Shown here: one piece after another, positions 1 through 7,844 of the stretch
Layout of the letters: each line of letters begins with the position of its first letter
How positions within the stretch are numbered: the stretch's first letter is position 1
DNA from: Eshraghiella sp045129695
GTDB taxonomy: Bacteria; Bacillota; Clostridia; Lachnospirales; Lachnospiraceae
Length of the DNA stretch: 49,733 nucleotides
Reading direction: 5' to 3'
Assembly (NCBI GenBank): GCA_045129695.1
Contig: JBGVJZ010000003.1
Location: 1 to 49,733, forward strand
Translations under genes and position numbers: made by a program
Notes under the pieces: generated by a model
The model's input: the letters and a program-made list of their open reading frames with translations, nothing else
Told to the model about the DNA's origin: nothing
The model's database searches: none

Positions 1-120
1 GACTCTCGCGCCGAGCGCGATTGCGTTAGCAACAACTTCCTTGTACGCGCGAGTGCGCATCCATAGCGGAGCGTTTTTAATCTATAGGAAATACCTTTCA
101 CACTTTAGTGTGACACGGTA
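1..120. repeat. Dispersed repeat, left copy (identical to window end)
   Basis: These 120 bases are identical to 49614-49733. The unit is rich in short hairpins (TCGCG/CGCGA, TTGC/GCAA, GCGC/GCGC). Its right end is the left arm and loop of a long hairpin. The right copy shows that the repeat extends further left, through a GAGTCCGC/GCGGACTC stem, so the window start cuts into it. It probably marks an assembly break at a multi-copy intergenic repeat. Confidence 0.85.
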
Positions 121-138
121 TTTCCTATAGATTAAAAA
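74..138. other. Long perfect hairpin next to the pyrD terminator
   Basis: A 22-bp perfect inverted repeat (74-95 with 117-138) encloses a second 6-bp stem (98-103 with 108-113, loop TTTA). The A-rich end of the right arm merges with the A run of the pyrD terminator. It may work as a terminator or be the palindromic end of the dispersed repeat. The right-hand copy of the repeat reaches only the inner stem and the start of the second arm before the window ends. Confidence 0.7.
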
Positions 139-172
139 AACTCTGATAATACATCATCCGTTTTATCAGAGT
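132..172 (-). terminator. Rho-independent terminator of the pyr operon
   Basis: On the minus strand the stem ACTCTGATAA/TTATCAGAGT (163-172 with 140-149) is followed by a run of seven T (133-139 read in reverse). It lies just after the pyrD stop codon and ends the leftward pyr transcript. Confidence 0.85.
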
Positions 173-195
173 CTTTCAATCACATGATTCAATTA

Positions 196-1098
196 TTATT
201 TAACGATTCCAATCAAATCGTTGATATCTTCCACATTCTTCTTAACCATATAATCCTCAATACCCTTAATAACCTCAAGAGTTGTTCTAGGATTATGGAA
301 ATTAGCTGTTCCAACAGAAACCGCCGTTGCACCTGCGAGAATGAATTCCAATGCATCCTCAGCTGATGCAATACCGCCCATTCCGATAATCGGAACCTTA
401 ACAGCATTGGCAACCTGATATACCATTCTTACTGCAACAGGCTTAACCGCAGGACCTGATAATCCGCCGGTCTTATTGGCAACTGCGAAGGTCTGACGAT
501 TAATGTCAATCTTCATTCCTGTAATGGTATTAATAAGCGACAGAACATCAGCTCCTCCTGCCTCGGCTGCCCTTGCCATTTCAGTAATATCCGTTACATT
601 CGGGCTTAATTTCATAATTACAGGCTGCTTCGCAATCTTCTTAATTGCTGACGTAATATGTTCAACATTAGAAGCACACTGTCCGAATGCAATTCCGCCT
701 TCTTTTACATTAGGGCAGGAAATATTAATCTCAAGCATATCCACAGGCTCATCCGAAAGCCGCTCTACAACCTCAAGATAATCATGCTCGGATTTACCGC
801 ATACATTAACAATAATCTTAGTGTCATACTGTTTAAGGAAAGGAATATCTCTTTTACAGAATACATCAATACCCGGATTCTGTAATCCGATGGCATTAAT
901 CATTCCACCATAGGTTTCTGCAATTCTCGGTGTCGGATTGCCCGGCCATGGCACATTGGCAACTCCCTTGGTAACAACCGCACCCAATTTATTCAAATCA
1001 ACAAATTCTGCGTATTCCATGCCTGAACCAAAGGTTCCTGAGGCTGTCATAACAGGATTCTTAAGTTCTACTCCTGCAAGCTTTACTGATGTATTCAT
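196..1098 (-). CDS. pyrD: Dihydroorotate dehydrogenase, class 1B catalytic subunit
   Basis: Oxidises dihydroorotate to orotate, the fourth step of UMP synthesis, in the cytoplasm. The 300-residue protein is a full-length FMN-binding TIM barrel. The N-terminus (VKLAGVELKNPVMTASGTFG) and the segment NISCPNVKEGG with the active-site Cys are typical of the NAD-dependent class 1B enzyme (PyrDB). Near the end GMGGIASAEDALEFILAGA is the phosphate-binding half of the barrel. It directly follows pyrK, sharing one base with the pyrK stop codon, which fits the PyrD2K2 heterotetramer of class 1B. It is the last gene of the operon. The family assignment is firm; electron transfer through PyrK to NAD is inferred from gene order and homology. 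Confidence 0.96.
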   Translation of the reverse strand: MNTSVKLAGVELKNPVMTASGTFGSGMEYAEFVDLNKLGAVVTKGVANVPWPGNPTPRIAETYGGMINAIGLQNPGIDVFCKRDIPFLKQYDTKIIVNVCGKSEHDYLEVVERLSDEPVDMLEINISCPNVKEGGIAFGQCASNVEHITSAIKKIAKQPVIMKLSPNVTDITEMARAAEAGGADVLSLINTITGMKIDINRQTFAVANKTGGLSGPAVKPVAVRMVYQVANAVKVPIIGMGGIASAEDALEFILAGATAVSVGTANFHNPRTTLEVIKGIEDYMVKKNVEDINDLIGIVK

Positions 1099-1865
1099 TA
1101 TAAATCCACCTCCATAGCATTAAATACAGGACCATCCTTGCAGATTCTTTTATTATGAACCATTGAATGGTCATCTATCTCTGTTGACTTACATACACAG
1201 GCAAGACACGCTCCGATACCACATGCCATCTTCTCCTCAAGTGAAAGCCATGCTTCAATATTATTCTCCAAAGCGTACTGCTTAATTGCTCTTAACATTG
1301 GTGTGGGACCACAGGTAAAAATAACATCTCCCTGAATATCATTAGCCTTAATCGCATCAATGACAGTTCCATGTGTTCCAATACTTCCGTCATCACTTGC
1401 AATGGTAATATTACCAAAAGCCTTCAACTCGCCATCAAGGAAGGTATCCTTACTTCTGTAACCCAATACGATTTCCTTATCGCACTGAAGTCTTTTGGCA
1501 AGCTCAAGCATTGGAGGAATACCGATTCCGCCGCCAATTAGGATTGCCTTCTTACCTTCCATATTATCAATAGGGAAGCCATTACCCAAAGGTCCGAGAA
1601 TATGTATCTGCTCACCCTTCTCATAATGTGAGAACTGTCCCGTTCCCTCACCTGCCACACGATATACAATTCTTAATTTATTACCACATACCTCACAAAT
1701 ACTGATTGGTCTTGGAAGGAGCTTTGAAGCATCCTTAGTATAAACAGAAATGAACTGACCCGGAACTGCCTTCTCTGCAATATTGGTGGTAGTAATCCAC
1801 ATATCATAAATTCCGTCCTGTAACATCTCCTGACTGTCTACAACTGCAATTTCATCAAATTTCAT
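1098..1865 (-). CDS. pyrK: Dihydroorotate dehydrogenase electron transfer subunit
   Basis: Carries electrons from PyrD FMN to NAD through FAD and a [2Fe-2S] cluster. The 255-residue protein has a ferredoxin-reductase-type FAD/NAD fold: RPISICEV (residues about 52-59) near the flavin, and the nucleotide-binding IGGGIGIPPMLELAKRL around 110-127. Its C-terminal Cys cluster ACGIGACLACVCKS plus a later RICKDGPVF supplies the four cluster ligands. The start follows a GGGG-type ribosome site and lies three bases after pyrF ends. Translation is probably coupled to pyrD downstream. Confidence 0.95.
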   Translation of the reverse strand: MKFDEIAVVDSQEMLQDGIYDMWITTTNIAEKAVPGQFISVYTKDASKLLPRPISICEVCGNKLRIVYRVAGEGTGQFSHYEKGEQIHILGPLGNGFPIDNMEGKKAILIGGGIGIPPMLELAKRLQCDKEIVLGYRSKDTFLDGELKAFGNITIASDDGSIGTHGTVIDAIKANDIQGDVIFTCGPTPMLRAIKQYALENNIEAWLSLEEKMACGIGACLACVCKSTEIDDHSMVHNKRICKDGPVFNAMEVDL

Positions 1866-1868
1866 ATT

Positions 1869-2789
1869 TTATCCCCTTGCTGAATTAATATCTTCAATCA
1901 TATCAAGAGCTGCCTGTCTTGAAGCATCTGCATAATTCTCACTGCCGAATTTAGCATATTTATCCTGCTTGTATGCACAGATAATTCCTCTTGAGCTGTT
2001 TACGATTGCACCAAGTCCGTCTTCATTAAAATAATGAACAAGATCCTTACCCTGTCCGCCCTGTGCACCATAACCCGGTACAAGGATTAAGGTCTTAGGC
2101 ATTAGCTTACGAAGAATTTTACCCTGTTCAGGATATGTTGCACCAACAACTGCACCAACATAGCTGTAACCGTTGCCCATGCACTCCTCACCCCATTTTG
2201 CAACCTGCTCACCAACAAGCTCATAGAGTGGTCTTCCATCAATTAATCTGTCCTGAAATTCTCCGCTTGAAGGATTAGAAGTCTTAACAAGTACGAAGAT
2301 TCCCTTATTCTCTTCCTTACAAACCTTAATAAAAGGATTAACTCCGTCAGAACCAAGATATGGATTAACCGTCACAAAATCCTCATCAAAAGGGACATAA
2401 GAATTATTACCAATCTGAACTCTTCCGATATGTCCTACTGCATAAGCCTCTGAGGTTGAACCGATATCACCACGCTTAATATCTCCTATAATTACTAAAT
2501 CCTTAGACTTACAGTAATCAACGGTCTTCTTAAATGCCATCATTCCCGGTACTCCAAACTGCTCATACATGGCAACCTGTGGTTTAACAGCAGGAACAAT
2601 ATCATAAATAGCATCAACAATGCCCTTGTTATATTCAAAAACAGCTTCCGCAGCACCTTCAAGTGTCTCACCGAACTCCGCATAAGCCTTCTTAAGAATA
2701 TGCTCCGGAATATATGAAAGCATAGGGTCAAGTCCTACTACTACAGGAGCATTCATCTTCTTCATCTTGTCATTAAGTTTGTTAATCAT
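1869..2789 (-). CDS. pyrF: Orotidine 5'-phosphate decarboxylase (long type)
   Basis: Converts OMP to UMP, the last step of the pathway. At 306 residues it belongs to the longer subfamily 2 of OMP decarboxylases rather than the ~230-residue form. The catalytic Lys/Asp motif is visible as VIIGDIKRGDIGST near residue 98. VGLDPMLSYIP near the start and LVPGYGAQGG near residue 240 are further substrate- and phosphate-binding segments. It lies between pyrC and pyrK, with gaps of 23 and 3 bases, so all are likely on one mRNA. Confidence 0.95.
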   Translation of the reverse strand: MINKLNDKMKKMNAPVVVGLDPMLSYIPEHILKKAYAEFGETLEGAAEAVFEYNKGIVDAIYDIVPAVKPQVAMYEQFGVPGMMAFKKTVDYCKSKDLVIIGDIKRGDIGSTSEAYAVGHIGRVQIGNNSYVPFDEDFVTVNPYLGSDGVNPFIKVCKEENKGIFVLVKTSNPSSGEFQDRLIDGRPLYELVGEQVAKWGEECMGNGYSYVGAVVGATYPEQGKILRKLMPKTLILVPGYGAQGGQGKDLVHYFNEDGLGAIVNSSRGIICAYKQDKYAKFGSENYADASRQAALDMIEDINSARG

Positions 2790-2812
2790 AATATCTGTCC
2801 TCTCTTAAATTA

Positions 2813-4093
2813 TTATCTGGTCTCTTTATATACAATTTCACCATTAACAATAGTGGTAACAACTCTTCCCTTAACCTTGCGTCCGTCAAAAGGCGTATTA
2901 TGTCCCATTGAGACAAACTCATTACGGTCAATAACAAATTCCCACTCAGGATCCATAACAGTCACATCTGCAACTGCACCAGGCATAAGGGTTCCTCTGT
3001 CAATTCCGATAATCTTAGCAGGATTGTAGCTCATCTTCTCCACCATCTGCATAGGTGTTAAAATTCCCTTAAGAACTAATTCTGTATAAGTAAGACAGAG
3101 GCTTGTCTCAAGACCTGTTATACCAAAAGGAGCTTCTGCAATAGGCTTACGCTTCTCCTCCTCTGAATGCGGAGCATGGTCAGTTGATATTACATCCATT
3201 GTGCCATTCTTAAGCCCCTCAATAAGAGCTTCCATATCCCGTCTGCTTCTTAACGGAGGATTCATCTTATAATCTGCATCATCTCCCGGAATATCTTCAT
3301 CACACAGAGTAAAATGATGTGGACATACCTCTCCTGTAACTCTAAGTCCCTCTGCCTTGGCAGCGGCAATCATCTTAACGCTGTCCTCTGTTGAACAATG
3401 GCACAGATGAAGCTTACATCCTGTCTCCTTGGACAGAAGAATATCCCTTGCCACAATAACATCCTCAACTCCGTTGGTAATACCCTTTATTCCAAGCTCG
3501 CGGGATTTGTCACTCTCATTAAGTGCACCACCGTTAACCATATTCTTATCCTCACAATGCGCAAGCACAGTCATATCGCATTCTGCCGCTTTAATCATTG
3601 CCTGTCTGTAAATCTCAGCATTCATAACGGATTTGCCATCCTCACTGATTGCTACAACTCCCATATTGCGGAGTGCTTCAATATCCGTAGGAACACAGCC
3701 CTCCTGTCCCATTGTCACTGATGCAACCTGCAATACATTAACAACAGCATCTCTTTTCACAATGTCATTAATGTGACTGATTACTTCAACACTGTCTGCA
3801 ACAGGCTTAGTATTAGGCATTGGCAGAACCGTCGTCACTCCGCCCCTTGCCGCAGCAAGCGAGCCTGTCTTAATAGTCTCCTTATACTCAAATCCAGGCT
3901 CTCTGAAATGCACATGCAAATCCACAAGTCCGGGCATAATAAAACATCCGGCAGCATCAATAACTTCATTATCAGCTTCAGGTATATTGCTGTCAACTGC
4001 AACAATTATACCATCATTGATTAATAAGTCATAAATTCCATCCCTACCGGATGCGGGGTCCAAAACTCTTCCGTTTTTTAATAAAATTCCCAT
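2813..4093 (-). CDS. pyrC: Dihydroorotase, class I
   Basis: Cyclises carbamoyl-aspartate to dihydroorotate. The 426-residue amidohydrolase has the zinc-binding motif DLHVHFREPGFEYKE (around residues 57-71), the later histidine segments LAHCED and LHLCHCST, and the catalytic STDHAPHS near residue 304. Size and motifs match the class I, Aquifex/Bacillus-type enzyme. It is the first canonical pyr gene of this operon. pyrB, pyrE, carA and carB are not in the window. Confidence 0.95.
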   Translation of the reverse strand: MGILLKNGRVLDPASGRDGIYDLLINDGIIVAVDSNIPEADNEVIDAAGCFIMPGLVDLHVHFREPGFEYKETIKTGSLAAARGGVTTVLPMPNTKPVADSVEVISHINDIVKRDAVVNVLQVASVTMGQEGCVPTDIEALRNMGVVAISEDGKSVMNAEIYRQAMIKAAECDMTVLAHCEDKNMVNGGALNESDKSRELGIKGITNGVEDVIVARDILLSKETGCKLHLCHCSTEDSVKMIAAAKAEGLRVTGEVCPHHFTLCDEDIPGDDADYKMNPPLRSRRDMEALIEGLKNGTMDVISTDHAPHSEEEKRKPIAEAPFGITGLETSLCLTYTELVLKGILTPMQMVEKMSYNPAKIIGIDRGTLMPGAVADVTVMDPEWEFVIDRNEFVSMGHNTPFDGRKVKGRVVTTIVNGEIVYKETR

Positions 4094-4118
4094 CTCAAAC
4101 TCCTTGAAATTCTTATAT

Positions 4119-4517
4119 CTATAATATTCCTGCCTGCTTCATATCCTTAAGAACAGAGGTATTGCTTATGTATTGTGGTAACTCCTCAGCCTTAACCCAT
4201 CTGTAGTCACATAACTCCTCTGACATAAATACAAGCTCATCCTCTACCTCACACAAAAAGGCAATTCCAAGATAATTATTGTCTCCCAGCTGATATGACC
4301 ATGTATAAGGAATGGATGTTATACCTGTATGAATTCCGGTACATTCATAAATATAGTTAAGGCACTGCTCCTCTGCGGTCTCTCCTGCATCAAGATACTT
4401 GTCCAGAAATTCCCACTGATATGGATCCTCAATTCTGTCATCATACCATTTTTTAACAATAAGGTACTCATCCCTGCACTTAAGTATTCCTTTAATCTTA
4501 ACTCCGAATTTTACCAT
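4119..4517 (-). CDS. Nudix-like protein with a degenerate Nudix box
   Basis: A 133-residue Nudix-fold protein. The box region reads DAGETAEEQCLNYIYECTG: the leading G and E are present, but the REUXEE core is replaced by NYIYEC, so hydrolase activity is doubtful. I chose the ATG at 4517 because GAGGTGG sits just upstream; the GTG at 4526 overlaps that ribosome site. It is the first gene after a strong promoter and lies 25 bases before pyrC, so it appears to lead the pyr operon. The role is unknown; a nucleotide-sensing or housecleaning function would be speculation. Confidence 0.75.
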   Translation of the reverse strand: MVKFGVKIKGILKCRDEYLIVKKWYDDRIEDPYQWEFLDKYLDAGETAEEQCLNYIYECTGIHTGITSIPYTWSYQLGDNNYLGIAFLCEVEDELVFMSEELCDYRWVKAEELPQYISNTSVLKDMKQAGIL

Positions 4518-4544
4518 AATAACCACCTCGCTATGATTAGTCTA

Positions 4545-4573
4545 ATTATATATGAATTTAAAATTACTTGCAA
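4545..4573 (-). promoter_or_regulatory. Promoter of the nudix-pyrCFKD operon
   Basis: On the minus strand TTGCAA (4568-4573), a 17-base spacer and TATAAT (4545-4550) form a strong sigma-A-type promoter 28 bases before the Nudix start. No PyrR-type attenuator is evident in the short leader. Confidence 0.7.
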
Positions 4574-4592
4574 GAATTAATGGAGTATATCC

Positions 4593-6014
4593 TTAGCAAT
4601 TACTCCGTTTTCTTTTTTGACCATTCTTCATACTAATACTGAAAATAATACCAAGCACAATCCACACTCCAAGACAGATATAAGATTCCTTACCAAGAGA
4701 ACAGTTTAATCCTTTGATTGGCACCAGTAAAATGACAGCACATACAATGGCAAAAAACGTTCCAAGAATACCGGTAATCATTATCCCGATTTTTTTCTCC
4801 TTAAGAGCAAATTTAAATGCCGCAGCCGAAGTATAGCCATATCCGATCGCCGCCCCCACTGAGGACATATCAACAATCCACACCAATGTATTTCTGCCAA
4901 AAAAAGGGGCTGTTAATGCAATAATCATAATGAATAATATTGCGTTGGCCGGTGTTTTATACTTAGTGTGAATTTTCCCAAACCATCCCGGAAGCATTCC
5001 GGATCTGCTTATTGAATATAAAAGCCGGCTGGATGCCATATAGAAGCCCACAATGCCCGACAGCAGTGCGCCAAGTACTGCCACACTGATTGCAACAAGC
5101 CCCGGTACACCAAGAAGCTCCTCCGCAGCGTGAATAGTAGGAACAGAATTTATTCCCTTAAGATTATCCAAATCACTAATGTATTCCGTCCAGTCAGCAT
5201 ATCCCTCCGGAATAACAGAAACCGCAATTATATTTAGTCCCGCATAGCATAAGCCACCGAAAAATATTGCTATCACCATTATTGCTATTGTTTTATGCAC
5301 TGAGAATTTAAATTCCTCTGCTGCCTGAGGTATCGTATCAAATCCGACAAATGCATACGGAGCAACAGCAAGAACTGCTGCAATTCCGGCAACCGGAGCC
5401 TTGTCGGGGCTAAACAAAGGAATCAGATTACTGAAACTTGATTTGGAGCTGACAATTGCCGCAGCTCCTACAACAAGTACACCCCCAATAAGTAAAAATG
5501 TCAAAACTGCCTGAAATACGCCGGTAAATTTAACTCCCCTTATACCAAGTACCGCAAAAATAACAAGTGCTGACGCTGCTAAAAGTATTTCACCAAGATA
5601 TACATTATATCCTGCCACATCATACAGATAACCAAACTGAAACAAATCTCCGAAAATACTTCTGGCAATAAAGGGAAGCCCTGTTGCATTCAGGGGTACA
5701 ATTGCAAGATATGACAATCCAAGAAACCATGAGCATATAAAAGCATTGGTCTTACCAAATGCCTCCTGTGCATAGGTAAACTCCCCACCTGAAACAGGGT
5801 ATTTATTAATCATGTAATTATAATTAAAAGCTATAATTATCATTACCAAAGCTGCCAGAAGCATTCCGATTGCAGTACCGATGGTTCCTGCATTTTTGAG
5901 AAAGCTTGTTCCCGGCAGGGCAAAAGCCGACCATCCGATTATACATCCAAAAGCCAATGCCCATACATGAAGTGTCGACAATTTTTTATCCAGCCTGAGT
6001 GCGTTATTTTCCAT
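4593..6014 (-). CDS. APC-family amino acid permease
   Basis: An inner-membrane secondary transporter of the amino acid-polyamine-organocation superfamily, about 473 residues with roughly 12 hydrophobic segments. The N-terminal SLHVWALAFGCIIGWSAFAL-like stretch is the TM1 substrate/ion-binding region (GxxIGxG-type) of this family, and PVSGGEFTYAQEAFG is the conserved loop after TM2. I use the ATG at 6014; the codon three bases upstream is TTG. The substrate cannot be told from sequence. It starts 22 bases after the Fe-S scaffold gene and may be the tail of that operon. Confidence 0.88.
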   Translation of the reverse strand: MENNALRLDKKLSTLHVWALAFGCIIGWSAFALPGTSFLKNAGTIGTAIGMLLAALVMIIIAFNYNYMINKYPVSGGEFTYAQEAFGKTNAFICSWFLGLSYLAIVPLNATGLPFIARSIFGDLFQFGYLYDVAGYNVYLGEILLAASALVIFAVLGIRGVKFTGVFQAVLTFLLIGGVLVVGAAAIVSSKSSFSNLIPLFSPDKAPVAGIAAVLAVAPYAFVGFDTIPQAAEEFKFSVHKTIAIMVIAIFFGGLCYAGLNIIAVSVIPEGYADWTEYISDLDNLKGINSVPTIHAAEELLGVPGLVAISVAVLGALLSGIVGFYMASSRLLYSISRSGMLPGWFGKIHTKYKTPANAILFIMIIALTAPFFGRNTLVWIVDMSSVGAAIGYGYTSAAAFKFALKEKKIGIMITGILGTFFAIVCAVILLVPIKGLNCSLGKESYICLGVWIVLGIIFSISMKNGQKRKRSNC

Positions 6015-6035
6015 CAATTACCTGTTCCAATCACT

Positions 6036-6953
6036 TTATTTTAAGAAACCGTTGACAATCTGCTCTTCTGCTTCCTTCTCTGTAAGTCCAAGTGTCATCA
6101 ATTTAATCAGCTGTTCCCCTGCTATTTTTCCGATTGCAGCCTCATGAATAAGACTTGCATCCACACAGTTGGCGGTAATTTCAGGAATTGCCTTAACACA
6201 GGCATCATCCATAATAATGGCATCGCACTCTGAATGCCCGCTGCATTTGTTATTGCCATCAATTCTGGCGTAAAAGGTCTGAACGGACTTCTCTTTGGCT
6301 ACTGAACGTGAAATAACATTAGCACTTGAATCAGCTCCATTTAATTCCACTTCAAAATTAGTCTCTGCCTTCTGAGTTCCATGCGTCATAATCTTCTCAC
6401 GGACAATAATCGTTGCATTATCCTTAAGCACTGCCCTGGTTATACGATTGGTTGAATCGACCCCCTTTATCTGAACCGTATCCATCTCCATATAACCGTT
6501 TTCATCAATTTCAACAATTGTGGTAGGATTCATTATATTCTGACCCTTGCCGTCACCCGTACCATAATGCTTCTCCACATATTTAACCTTGGAATTCTTT
6601 CCAATATGAAAAGAATGTATTCCATCATGCGATGAAGTCTTATCTCCACCATTATGAATTCCACATCCTGCAACTATTACAACGTCACAATTCTCTCCAA
6701 TATAGAAATCATTATACACAAGATCCTGTAAGCCTGACTGACTTAAAAGCACCGGAATATGAAGACTTTCATTACATGTTCCGTCTTTAACATAAATATC
6801 TATACCCGGCTTGTCCTCTTTAGTAACAATATCAATATTAGCAGTAGTGTTTCTTCCCGCTCCCTCCCCGTTAATTCTTAAATTATATGCTCCGGCAGGT
6901 ACTTCATGTAACCCCGCAATTTCTGACAAAAGATTCTTCTGTATCTGATCCAT
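6036..6953 (-). CDS. SufB/SufD-type Fe-S scaffold, short form
   Basis: A SufB/SufD-family protein of about 305 residues, much shorter than Bacillus or E. coli SufB (~465-495) because the N-terminal part is missing. The right-handed beta-helix core is visible in repeated short strands such as NCDVVIVAGCGIHNGG, followed by SSHDGIHSFHIGKNSKVKYVEKH. The C-terminal SLIHEAAIGKIAGEQLIKLMTLGLTEKEAEEQIVNGFL is a typical SufB/D ending. The ATG at 6953 is preferred to 6974 because GGGAGG lies upstream. It follows sufC at once, and no sufS, sufU or second sufB/D is nearby. It fits the minimal two-gene SufC/SufB-like (SMS-type) arrangement. Confidence 0.88.
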   Translation of the reverse strand: MDQIQKNLLSEIAGLHEVPAGAYNLRINGEGAGRNTTANIDIVTKEDKPGIDIYVKDGTCNESLHIPVLLSQSGLQDLVYNDFYIGENCDVVIVAGCGIHNGGDKTSSHDGIHSFHIGKNSKVKYVEKHYGTGDGKGQNIMNPTTIVEIDENGYMEMDTVQIKGVDSTNRITRAVLKDNATIIVREKIMTHGTQKAETNFEVELNGADSSANVISRSVAKEKSVQTFYARIDGNNKCSGHSECDAIIMDDACVKAIPEITANCVDASLIHEAAIGKIAGEQLIKLMTLGLTEKEAEEQIVNGFLK

Positions 6954-6954
6954 G

Positions 6955-7695
6955 TTAACGCACCTCCCCGGCATTGTTAAGGAATTTACTGCAGGTTCCG
7001 GCAGCGGTATGACCGTTTAACAGAGATGGAAGTATCTCTTTACCGCCAATCTGTTCAACTTCACCACCTGCAATAACAATTATTTTATCCGCAATATTCA
7101 GAATCCTCTCCTGATGTGAAATTATGATTATTGAACCGTTAATCTGCTCATGCATCTTCTCAAACACTTCAATAAGATTCTTAAAACTCCATAAATCAAT
7201 TCCTGCCTCCGGCTCATCAAATACCGAAAGCTTAGTTCCTCTTGCAAGAATCATTGCAATCTCAATTCTTTTCAATTCTCCACCCGAAAGACTTGCATTA
7301 ATCTCTCTGTTGATATACTCTCTTGCACATAATCCCACTTCCGATAAGTATTCACATGCCTTACCTGTGGAAATCTGCTCACCTGCTGCCATTGTTATTA
7401 AATCCTTAACCGTAAGGCCCTTAAATCTTACCGGCTGCTGAAAAGCAAAGCTGATACCCTTATTGGCTCTTTCAGTGATATTTAATTCTGTTATATCCTC
7501 TCCATCCAGAATCATCTGTCCCGATGTAGGTTTTAATATTCCCGCAATAAGTTTGACAAGTGTTGACTTACCGCCACCATTAGGTCCTGTAATTGCAGTG
7601 AAACGTTCGTCAATTGTCAGACTGACATTTTTAATTATTTCTTTATCAACTCCATCAGTTTCTACCTGATAGCTTACATTTCTTAACTCAAGCAT
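6955..7695 (-). CDS. sufC: Fe-S assembly ATPase SufC
   Basis: ABC-type ATPase that powers cluster assembly on SufB/D scaffolds in the cytoplasm. From the ATG at 7695 (upstream AAAGGAAA) the protein begins MLELRNVSYQVE and has about 246 residues, the normal SufC size. Motifs seen are Walker A GPNGGGKSTL, the SufC-typical signature ASLSGGELKRIEIAMILARG, Walker B SVFDEPEAGIDLWSF and the His switch IIIISHQERIL. An upstream in-frame ATG at 7767 would add 24 residues without a ribosome site. Cotranscribed with the scaffold gene. Confidence 0.93.
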   Translation of the reverse strand: MLELRNVSYQVETDGVDKEIIKNVSLTIDERFTAITGPNGGGKSTLVKLIAGILKPTSGQMILDGEDITELNITERANKGISFAFQQPVRFKGLTVKDLITMAAGEQISTGKACEYLSEVGLCAREYINREINASLSGGELKRIEIAMILARGTKLSVFDEPEAGIDLWSFKNLIEVFEKMHEQINGSIIIISHQERILNIADKIIVIAGGEVEQIGGKEILPSLLNGHTAAGTCSKFLNNAGEVR

Positions 7696-7795
7696 AATAA
7701 AATTTCCTTTTAAATATCTTTGTTGTATTTTGGAAAACATTTTAGCATTTCCCGAAAACAAAAGCAATATTCAATAATGATTTATTAAATGTCAG

Positions 7796-7838
7796 AAAAA
7801 GAGCCTGCAACAAAATTTTTACATTTTGATACAGACTC
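7796..7838 (-). terminator. Terminator after the ABC-2 permease
   Basis: On the minus strand an imperfect stem (GAGTCTGTA-TCAAAAT paired with ATTTTG-TTGCAGGCTC) is followed by a T run. It lies just after the stop at 7845. Its inner part resembles the terminator at 22600-22635. Confidence 0.7.
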
Positions 7839-7844
7839 TTTTTC

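Noticed and set aside
4581..4606. Terminator hairpin (GGAGTA/TACTCC) at the permease end
   Set aside because: It overlaps the last codons of the permease, has a long loop and lacks a T run on the minus strand.
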